The position numbers and the translations under genes were made by a program. From positions 1 through 5,827 of the forward strand of contig JAQIDF010000462.1 in the NCBI GenBank assembly GCA_027858145.1: DNA of 5,827 nucleotides, read 5' to 3'. The DNA is from Prolixibacteraceae bacterium. Its GTDB lineage: Bacteria; Bacteroidota; Bacteroidia; Bacteroidales; Prolixibacteraceae. This document shows, in pieces, positions 1-4,853 of this stretch. Under the pieces are notes generated by a model. It had not been told where the DNA came from. It ran no database searches and was given only the letters and a program-made list of their open reading frames with translations. Numbering within the stretch: the stretch's first letter is position 1; each line of letters begins with the position of its first letter.

Positions 1-113
1 TTGTCGGAAATAATCAGGTTATTGCCATTCAGGGCGATGCTTCTCTGGCTGCAAGCGGTTGGCCAAAACTAGCTCACGACAATCGAAATACGAGTAATTG
101 GAGCAAGCACTAA
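1..113 (+). CDS. C-terminal fragment of a probable PQQ-like beta-propeller repeat protein (5' end outside window)
   Basis: Frame 3 is open from the left edge to a TAA at 111-113 and gives about 36 residues. The fragment begins VGNNQVIAIQGD, which resembles the last blade strand of PQQ/BamB-like beta-propellers (the 'YVGNNDGKLYAI' type). It continues to GWPKLAHDNRNT, which resembles the 'SPWPMFRHDxxHTG' tail that closes many of these proteins. Such proteins are usually exported and bind other proteins, sugars or cofactors through the propeller, but nothing specific can be read from this tail. Only the last strand and tail are visible, so the size and partners are unknown. The next gene starts 70 nt later behind its own candidate promoter, so a shared transcript is not indicated. 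The assignment rests on two short motifs; another repeat protein with a similar ending is possible. Confidence 0.6.
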   Translation, partial: VGNNQVIAIQGDASLAASGWPKLAHDNRNTSNWSKH

Positions 114-139
114 ATAGAATAAACACAGAAATAAATCAA

Positions 140-170
140 TTATCAAAAGAGCTTTTCTTATTTTTGATAA
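140..170. repeat. Perfect 9-bp inverted repeat overlapping the candidate promoter
   Basis: TTATCAAAA at 140-148 is matched by its exact reverse complement TTTTGATAA at 162-170, with a 13-nt spacer. The right arm overlaps the candidate -7 box at 159-166. It could be an operator or a weak AT-only hairpin. There is no GC stem and no following T-run, so a terminator for the upstream gene is less likely. The function is unknown. Confidence 0.45.
159..166 (+). promoter_or_regulatory. Candidate Bacteroidota -7 promoter box
   Basis: TATTTTTG matches the Bacteroidota primary-sigma -7 consensus TAnnTTTG exactly. It ends 17 nt before the ATG at 184, which would give a leader of only about 10-12 nt. No TTG is present at the expected -33 distance, so the call rests on the -7 box and its position. 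AT-rich DNA produces such matches by chance. Confidence 0.35.
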
Positions 171-183
171 ATATTGTGCAACC

Positions 184-534
184 ATGAACATTGAATCACT
201 CAGAGAATATTGCTTATCGAAGAAAGGAGCTACTGAAAGTTTTCCTTTTGATGAAACATCGCTTGTTTTTAAAGTGATGAATAAAATGTTTGCCCTCACG
301 GATCTTGAAGAAAATTTGTGGGTTAATGTAAAATGCAATCCCGAAACTGCTATCGAGCTTCGTGAACGATATTCATTTGTTATGCCGGGCTTCCACATGA
401 ATAAAAAGCATTGGAATACCATTAGAATTGACGAAACCGTACCCGATACTTTTGTGAAAAAATGGGTTGACCACTCGTATAAACTGGTTGTTAAAAGCTT
501 GTCCAAAAAATTGCAAGCAGAATTAAATCAATAG
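184..534 (+). CDS. MmcQ/YjbR family DNA-binding-fold protein
   Basis: This 116-residue protein has the full length of the MmcQ/YjbR family (about 115-120 residues). These are small single-domain proteins with a CyaY-like or 'double-wing' DNA-binding fold; their cellular role is still poorly defined. The family hallmarks are in order: an N-terminal helix ending in KKGATESFPFD (residues 13-23), a central strand pair with LVFKVMNKMFAL (27-38), WVNVKCNP (46-53), the MPGFHMNKKHWNTI segment (67-80), and a C-terminal helix with DHSYKLVVKSL (96-106). The ATG at 184 places the first helix directly at the N-terminus as in relatives, and no upstream in-frame start improves it. Three bases separate its stop from the S4-domain gene that follows, so the two are probably co-transcribed. 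DNA binding is a family-level prediction; no target can be read from the sequence. Confidence 0.88.
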   Translation: MNIESLREYCLSKKGATESFPFDETSLVFKVMNKMFALTDLEENLWVNVKCNPETAIELRERYSFVMPGFHMNKKHWNTIRIDETVPDTFVKKWVDHSYKLVVKSLSKKLQAELNQ

Positions 535-537
535 ATA

Positions 538-750
538 ATGCAAGAAATTGAATTTGAATTAGAAACCGAATACATTGAGCTGATTAAGTTGCTTAAACTT
601 TTGCAAATAGCCGAAAGCGGGGCACAGGCCAAATTATTTGTTGAAAATGGCGAGGTTATTTTAAATGAAGAGCCGGAATCTCGTAAACGTGCCAAACTAA
701 GAAAAGGTGATATTGTTGAAATTTTTGATGTGCAGGTAAAGGTTGTATAA
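538..750 (+). CDS. YbcJ-like S4-domain RNA-binding protein
   Basis: This is a 70-residue protein consisting of one S4 RNA-binding domain, the same length as E. coli YbcJ. The N-terminal part contains EYIELIKLLKLLQIAESGAQ (11-30), the helix-turn-helix-like start of the S4 fold. It is followed by FVENGEVILNEEPESRKRAKL (34-54) and the closing strand RKGDIVEI (55-62). The basic stretch ESRKRAKLRKG is the usual RNA-contacting surface in this family. The protein is cytoplasmic; free-standing S4 proteins of this type are thought to bind structured or ribosomal RNA, but no specific substrate is known. Its start lies 3 nt after the MmcQ-like stop, so translation is probably coupled. The gene is followed by 144 nt without coding sequence. 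Family assignment is firm and the biological role is not. Confidence 0.9.
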   Translation: MQEIEFELETEYIELIKLLKLLQIAESGAQAKLFVENGEVILNEEPESRKRAKLRKGDIVEIFDVQVKVV

Positions 751-823
751 ATAAACCATTAGAAAGGCATACATAGCACCTTTTTTCTTGATTAATATCA
801 TATCCCATTTAAATACATTCGTC

Positions 824-831
824 TTATTTTG
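824..831 (+). promoter_or_regulatory. Weak candidate -7 box for the PLP-enzyme gene
   Basis: TTATTTTG matches TAnnTTTG at all but the second base and lies 63 nt before the ATG at 895. The only upstream TTG is at 788-790, 33 nt away and too far to act as the -33 element. This is the best match in the 144-nt gap at 751-894, which otherwise shows no small gene and no convincing terminator. Confidence 0.2.
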
Positions 832-894
832 TAAGATAACCAGATGAAATTTATATTCCTCTGGCTTGATATTTACTAACCTAAAGATGATTCC

Positions 895-2361
895 ATGGGA
901 ACAGAATCTTACTTCAAAGTTTTTAGAGAGAATGTAGTTGGATATAACCACGAGATTGAAACTCCCTTTGGTAAGAAAAAAATTGTGTATGCCGATTGGA
1001 TTGCCAGCGGAAGGCTGTATAAACCCATAGAACAAAAAATAACCTGCGATTTTGGCCCCTATGTTGCCAATACACACTCTGAAGCCAGTGCCACGGGTGA
1101 AATAATGACCAATGCTTATAAACATGCCCACCATAAAATTAAAATGCATGTAAATGCCGGCGATGATGATGTAATAATTACAGCCGGCTTTGGAATGACT
1201 TCAGTACTGGCAAAATTTCAGCGAATCCTGGGCTTACGCTTACCTGAAAAACTACAAAACAAATGTTTAATAAGAGAAGAAGACCGTCCGGTGGTTTTTA
1301 TTACCCACATGGAACATCACAGCAATCAAACTCCCTGGATTGAGAGTATTGCTGATGTGGTAATTATACCACCAGACGAAAACCTCGAGGTAAAAACAGA
1401 AAACTTACGCACCGAAATTGAGAAATACAAAAACAGAAAAATGCTTATTGGCTCATTTTCGGCTTGCTCAAATGTTACCGGTATTAAAACACCATATCGC
1501 AAGCTTGCTGAAATTATGCATGAATATAACGGTTATTGCTTTGTAGATTTTGCAGCCTCTGCGCCTTATGTAGATATTAACATGCACCCCGAAAATCCTA
1601 AGCAATCACTTGATGCTATATTCTTTTCTCCCCACAAATTTTTGGGAGGCCCGGGCAGCTCGGGTGTGTTGATATTTCACAAAAACTTATATAAAAACCG
1701 AATTCCCGATCATCCGGGAGGGGGTACTGTTAACTGGACAAACCCCTGGGGAGAACACAGCTATGTTGCCGATATTGAAATCAGGGAAGATGGTGGCACT
1801 CCAGGTTTTTTGCAAGCTATTAAAACAACACTTGCAATACAGTTGAAAGAACAAATGAGCACTGAAAAGATACAGGCACGCGAAAAAGAACTGGTTAACC
1901 TTCTTTTTAACGGATTGGAAAAAACGCCCGGCATTAATATTTTGGCTGGTGAAAACAAAAACAGGTTGGCTGTAATATCGTTTTTTGTCGATGGAATTCA
2001 TCACAATTTAATGGTGCGACTACTAAGTGATCGTTTTGGGATACAAGCCCGTGGTGGTTGCTCATGTGCAGGCACATACGGTCATTACTTATTGCACGTT
2101 GACCAAAATATATCACGAAAAATCAGCAAAAAGATAGACAATGGCGATATGTCGTTAAAACCCGGATGGGTACGATTGTCATTACACCCAACCACATCTG
2201 ACACCGAAGTGTATTTTATTGTTGAAGCAATAAAACAAATTGCAAATAACATTGAAGATTGGTCGGCTGACTATGAGTTTTGCAATCAAACGAATGAATA
2301 TTGTCATAAATCGTTAAAAGGTAAAACCAACCCCATCATTAACCAGTTATTTACCTTTTAA
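895..2361 (+). CDS. Aminotransferase class V-fold PLP enzyme, cysteine desulfurase-like
   Basis: This 488-residue fold-type I PLP protein belongs to the NifS/SufS superfamily. It shows YADWIASGRLYKPIE (32-46) at the N-terminus, MEHHSNQTPW (139-148) matching the SufS 'EHHAN..PW' cofactor-stacking motif, and VDFAASAPY (217-225) with Asp218 for the pyridine nitrogen. It also has the Schiff-base lysine K248 in SPHKFLGG and the loop ARGGCSCAG (385-393), where Cys391 aligns with the SufS catalytic cysteine. The Gln that normally follows as VDxAQ is Ala221. It is about 80 residues longer than SufS, partly from a C-terminal tail with Cys463 and Cys470. The reaction could be Cys or selenocysteine sulfur release, or another beta-elimination or transamination; no suf, isc or nif genes are adjacent. 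The ATG at 895 is chosen because an upstream ATG at 844 soon meets a stop. It appears to be a single-gene unit. Confidence 0.85.
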   Translation: MGTESYFKVFRENVVGYNHEIETPFGKKKIVYADWIASGRLYKPIEQKITCDFGPYVANTHSEASATGEIMTNAYKHAHHKIKMHVNAGDDDVIITAGFGMTSVLAKFQRILGLRLPEKLQNKCLIREEDRPVVFITHMEHHSNQTPWIESIADVVIIPPDENLEVKTENLRTEIEKYKNRKMLIGSFSACSNVTGIKTPYRKLAEIMHEYNGYCFVDFAASAPYVDINMHPENPKQSLDAIFFSPHKFLGGPGSSGVLIFHKNLYKNRIPDHPGGGTVNWTNPWGEHSYVADIEIREDGGTPGFLQAIKTTLAIQLKEQMSTEKIQAREKELVNLLFNGLEKTPGINILAGENKNRLAVISFFVDGIHHNLMVRLLSDRFGIQARGGCSCAGTYGHYLLHVDQNISRKISKKIDNGDMSLKPGWVRLSLHPTTSDTEVYFIVEAIKQIANNIEDWSADYEFCNQTNEYCHKSLKGKTNPIINQLFTF

Positions 2362-2385
2362 TGTAGATTTTTTGATGTTTCCGAC

Positions 2386-2418
2386 AAAAAAAAAGCCGGA
2401 AAAAGAGAATTTCCGGCT
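2386..2418 (-). terminator. Strong intrinsic terminator reading on the minus strand
   Basis: AGCCGGAAA (2394-2402) pairs perfectly with TTTCCGGCT (2410-2418) across a 7-nt loop. The nine A residues at 2386-2394 become a T-tract after the hairpin on the minus strand. No T-run follows the hairpin on the plus strand. It therefore fits as a distal terminator for the minus-strand acetyltransferase gene and would also stop antisense transcription into the PLP-enzyme gene. Whether it processes plus-strand transcripts cannot be judged. Confidence 0.75.
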
Positions 2419-2534
2419 GAAGTTAAGCATGTGCGCTCAGGGTGTGTGGTTGGAAAAGAGAAAATTAAACTGGTTTTGATTAAGCATCACAAATGTACGG
2501 CAAACGACAGGTAAAAGTCAAGTGTTTTTTGAAG

Positions 2535-2551
2535 TTTTTTTTAAAAAAAAA
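2535..2551. repeat. T8-A9 homopolymer junction
   Basis: Eight T residues are followed directly by nine A residues, giving a 16-bp perfect palindrome of pure A/T. The A part doubles as the T-tract of the minus-strand terminator. It may also help end plus-strand transcripts from the PLP-enzyme gene, though no stable hairpin precedes it on that strand. The rest of the gap at 2362-2581 shows no gene. Confidence 0.5.
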
Positions 2552-2565
2552 GTGAAAACATTCAC
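2543..2565 (-). terminator. Candidate proximal terminator of the acetyltransferase gene
   Basis: On the minus strand a short stem, GTGAA/TTCAC with a 4-nt loop (2552-2565), is followed by nine T residues (2551-2543). One flanking G-U pair could extend the stem. It begins 16 nt beyond the acetyltransferase stop codon, the expected place. The stem is short, so read-through to the stronger hairpin at 2386-2418 is plausible. Confidence 0.5.
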
Positions 2566-2581
2566 CGAAATTTCAAATAAG

Positions 2582-3130
2582 TTAAACTTCAACCCATTCA
2601 CCCTTCAATATGCTGTACACTTCTAAATCGAAATATCTTTTCCCATACCGTTCGCCTGCTCTTTCGATACCTTCAAAAGTAAGACCAATACGTTTGGGAA
2701 TATTGCTGCTGGCTGTATTGTTAACAGCACACTTTACGCAAATGCGGTTCATCTCCATTGTATTGAAGCAAAACGCAACTAATTTTTCTACCGATTTGGT
2801 CACAATGCCTTTCCCGGTCATTTTCTCAATAATCCAATAACCAATTTCAGCTTTGTGGTTCAGATAGTCGATATCCTTGAGCCCAATCAGGCCTGCAAAT
2901 TCATCGTTATAACGAATTATAAACACTTCCTGCCTCCACTCAGCATCATCAACTATCGATTTCACGAAGGCACTGGTATCTTGCACGCTTTTTGTAGCAT
3001 CAACAAACGGTAACCACCGACGTAAAAAAGTACGGTTTTCGTTTATGGCATCAAAAATGGGTTGCGTATCATCAATCTCCGTGGGCTTCAAAACGATACT
3101 TTTATCAACAATTATTTTTTGAAACTCCAT
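2582..3130 (-). CDS. GNAT family N-acetyltransferase, RimJ/RimL type
   Basis: This 182-residue cytoplasmic protein has the length and layout of RimJ/RimL-type GNAT enzymes, which move an acetyl group from acetyl-CoA to an N-terminal or small-molecule amine. Visible elements are the first strand SIVLKPTEIDD (11-21), the segment ENRTFLRRWLPFVD (31-44) typical of the RimL substrate side, and FAGLIGLKDID (78-88). These are followed by KAEIGYWI (93-100), the acetyl-CoA pyrophosphate loop around MTGKGIVTKSV (104-114), and MEMNRICVKCAVNNTASSNIPKRIGLTFEG (in order over 125-154), with Asn138 and Ser141 in the conserved position. The C-terminus has DLEVYSIL (168-175), with Tyr172 the likely general acid. 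The substrate may be a ribosomal protein, another protein or an antibiotic-like amine; the sequence does not say. It is transcribed divergently from the cyclophilin operon across 66 nt and ends in two candidate terminators. Confidence 0.9.
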   Translation of the reverse strand: MEFQKIIVDKSIVLKPTEIDDTQPIFDAINENRTFLRRWLPFVDATKSVQDTSAFVKSIVDDAEWRQEVFIIRYNDEFAGLIGLKDIDYLNHKAEIGYWIIEKMTGKGIVTKSVEKLVAFCFNTMEMNRICVKCAVNNTASSNIPKRIGLTFEGIERAGERYGKRYFDLEVYSILKGEWVEV

Positions 3131-3136
3131 TTTTTC

Positions 3137-3144
3137 TATTTTTG
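3137..3144 (+). promoter_or_regulatory. Candidate -7 promoter box for the cyclophilin operon
   Basis: TATTTTTG is an exact match to TAnnTTTG and is the same 8-mer as the box at 159-166. It lies 52 nt before the ATG at 3197 in the 66-nt divergent gap. A TTG at 3119-3121 is 15 nt upstream, shorter than the usual 19-21 nt spacing, so the -33 element is uncertain. It is followed by a GAAAT-TAAT-ATTTC inverted repeat at 3147-3160 that could be an operator. Confidence 0.4.
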
Positions 3145-3196
3145 AAGAAATTAATATTTCAATAAAATTATTACTTATTTTTTAAATTTCACACAA

Positions 3197-4027
3197 ATGA
3201 ACATAAAAAACGCTTTTTTGTACCTCATTTTCATCGTATCGATGATAGCCTGCGCAGGTAAGAAAACGAATGCAGGTGACGGCGACAGGCCTCAGGTTCT
3301 TATTAAGACAGAATATGGTGACATGCTGGTAGAATTATATAACGAAACGCCTCAGCACCGCGACAATTTTTTAAAAATGGCAAAGGAAGGCTTTTACGAC
3401 GATTTACTTTTCCATCGTGTAATTGAAGGGTTTATGATACAGGGCGGCGACCCCGATTCAAAAAACGCACCCTCGGGTAAAAGGCTGGGTGGAGGAGGTC
3501 CGGGATACACCATCCCGGCAGAAATTATTGACGGCCTGTACCATAAAAAAGGAGCTTTATCGGCAGCGCGCCAGGGCGATAATGTAAATCCCGAACGAAA
3601 GTCTTCGGGTTCACAATTCTACATTGTGCAGGGTAAAACCTGGAACGATGAAATGATCCAACAATTTGAAGAACGACAAATGTTTCAGGCTATGCGCCAA
3701 AAAGCCATGCAGTTATACGGCAAACACATGGACGATGTGAAACGTTTTCAGGAAAACAACATGCAGGACAGCATTATCCAACTACGTATTGACCTGCAGG
3801 AGAAGGCAGAACAAATGGTGGACAGCTCCATGTTTAAACTAAATGAAAAACGCCGCGAAATTTATTCAACAATTGGAGGAACCCCGCAACTTGATGGGGA
3901 ATACACCGTTTTTGGCGAAGTTGTTGAGGGACTTAATGTAATTGATTCAATAGCGGCCGTAAAAACCAATCAAGCCGACCGTCCACTTGAAGATGTAATA
4001 ATGGAAATGAAAGTAATAAAAGAATAA
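3197..4027 (+). CDS. Cyclophilin-type peptidyl-prolyl isomerase, lipoprotein
   Basis: This 276-residue protein interconverts cis and trans X-Pro bonds in exported proteins. A hydrophobic signal (residues 4-18) ends in the lipobox MIAC with Cys19, so it should be lipid-anchored in the envelope. The cyclophilin domain starts near 33 and has LFHRVIEGFMIQGGD (71-85), which keeps the equivalents of human CypA Arg55, Phe60, Met61 and Gln63. It also has GALSAAR (119-125) and SGSQFYI (137-143), with Gln140 for CypA Gln111 and Tyr142 in place of Phe113. The closing strands are EYTVFGEVVEGLNVID (235-250). Between about 147 and 230 lies a long, charged, probably helical insertion, rich in Met, Gln, Lys and Glu, that CypA lacks. 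This makes the protein about 100 residues longer than a minimal bacterial cyclophilin. It is first in a three-gene operon, and the active site looks competent. Confidence 0.93.
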   Translation: MNIKNAFLYLIFIVSMIACAGKKTNAGDGDRPQVLIKTEYGDMLVELYNETPQHRDNFLKMAKEGFYDDLLFHRVIEGFMIQGGDPDSKNAPSGKRLGGGGPGYTIPAEIIDGLYHKKGALSAARQGDNVNPERKSSGSQFYIVQGKTWNDEMIQQFEERQMFQAMRQKAMQLYGKHMDDVKRFQENNMQDSIIQLRIDLQEKAEQMVDSSMFKLNEKRREIYSTIGGTPQLDGEYTVFGEVVEGLNVIDSIAAVKTNQADRPLEDVIMEMKVIKE

Positions 4028-4035
4028 ACTGTTTT

Positions 4036-4851
4036 ATGTTGAAAAGATTTTCGATTATACTGTTTTTATCCGGGCTCTTGCTCCAGGTTCAGGCACAAAC
4101 TTATCATGCCGAAATATCAACGAACATGGGCGACATGACGTTTATGCTATACGATGATACGCCACTGCACCGTGATGGTTTTATTGAGCTGACCCGTAAC
4201 GGACATTTCGAAAATACACTTTTTTACAGGGTAATTGAGGACTACATTATTCAGGGCGGATCGAAAGATTCGCGAAATGCACCCCCGGGAAAATTTATCG
4301 GGTATGGCGACCCGACTAAAACAGTAAACGATGAAATTAAGGATCATCATATATGCAAGAAAGGCGCACTTTGCGCACCACGTCAGCCCGATGAGGTAAA
4401 CATTTTTAAGCAAAGCGATATTTCCCAGTTTTTTGTTGTTCAGGGTGAAACCTTTCGCCCCGGACAGATCGATACAATGGAGTTGGCAGTTAACAGACCC
4501 ATCAAAAAGAGAATATACCGGGATGTTTATACGCCAGACAAAAAAAAGCGCCTGAAAAAACTGAAAGATGAAGAAAACTGGGAAGAAGCACGTAAGCTGG
4601 CCAACGAGATTAAAGATGAGATTGATGTACGTTACGAGCTTGCCGAGGGAAAACTGGAGTACTCCGAAGCCCGGCGCGAAGCTTATACGACCATTGGCGG
4701 AGCGCCTCAAATTGAAAATGAATACACGGTTTTTGGCGAAATTATTTCTGGCATGGAAGTAATTGATAAAATAGCTGCCTTAAAAACAGATAAAAACAAC
4801 CGTCCGTACACGGATGTGGTTATTCATGTAAAAATCAAAAAAAATAAGTAA
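4036..4851 (+). CDS. Divergent cyclophilin-type peptidyl-prolyl isomerase, exported
   Basis: This 271-residue paralogue begins 8 nt after the first cyclophilin. The N-terminus (2-20) is a signal peptide with a likely cleavage after VQA at residue 20, so a soluble periplasmic protein is expected. The cyclophilin core is clear: FYRVIEDYIIQGGS (63-76), KKGALCAPRQ (108-117), DISQFFVVQG (128-137) and NEYTVFGEIISGMEVID (228-244). The catalytic arginine is present as Arg65 and Gln131 is kept. The His before the arginine is Tyr64, and the FM pocket is Tyr70-Ile71; the residue after QGG is Ser. Catalysis may be reduced or the substrate range altered. A strongly charged helical insertion rich in Lys and Glu occupies roughly 140-215. 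Cys107 and Cys113 are absent from the first paralogue and could form a disulfide. Its stop overlaps the start of the next gene by one base. Confidence 0.9.
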   Translation: MLKRFSIILFLSGLLLQVQAQTYHAEISTNMGDMTFMLYDDTPLHRDGFIELTRNGHFENTLFYRVIEDYIIQGGSKDSRNAPPGKFIGYGDPTKTVNDEIKDHHICKKGALCAPRQPDEVNIFKQSDISQFFVVQGETFRPGQIDTMELAVNRPIKKRIYRDVYTPDKKKRLKKLKDEENWEEARKLANEIKDEIDVRYELAEGKLEYSEARREAYTTIGGAPQIENEYTVFGEIISGMEVIDKIAALKTDKNNRPYTDVVIHVKIKKNK

Positions 4852-4853
4852 TG
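4849..4853 (+). promoter_or_regulatory. TAATG stop-start overlap (translational coupling)
   Basis: The stop TAA of the second cyclophilin (4849-4851) shares its last A with the ATG of the fusion gene. No purine-rich ribosome-binding site precedes it, only an A-rich stretch, so re-initiation by ribosomes finishing the upstream gene is the probable mode of translation. This fixes the start of the downstream gene; its signal peptide follows immediately. Confidence 0.7.

Noticed and set aside
69..506. Minus-strand open frame of 145 codons
   Set aside because: It lies opposite the MmcQ/YjbR gene, has no recognizable domain, and its composition is what the antisense of a coding frame gives.
760..787. 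Possible terminator after the S4 gene (GC-containing stretch before a T6 run)
   Set aside because: The bases before the T-run do not form more than a 2-bp stem.
697..1149. Minus-strand open frame of 150 codons covering the 751-894 gap
   Set aside because: It overlaps the S4 gene end and the PLP-enzyme start, both well supported, and shows no family motif; the part in the gap reads as low-complexity hydrophobic residues.
2073..2120. Cys-x-Cys loop of the PLP enzyme as an iron-sulfur binding site
   Set aside because: Cys391 aligns with the catalytic cysteine of SufS-type enzymes, and two cysteines alone are not enough to claim a cluster.
2423..2487. Direct repeat TTAAGCAT at 2423-2430 and 2480-2487
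   Set aside because: Eight bases in two copies with no flanking structure or mobile gene; a chance match is likely in AT-rich non-coding DNA.
4147..4710. Minus-strand open frame of 187 codons
   Set aside because: It is wholly antisense to the second cyclophilin gene, which has clear signal peptide and domain motifs.
4837..4851. A8 run near the end of the second cyclophilin as a -1 slippage site fusing it to the next gene
   Set aside because: The -1 frame meets a TAA at 4845-4847, right after the run, so a fusion would be blocked; the downstream gene also has its own ATG and signal peptide.
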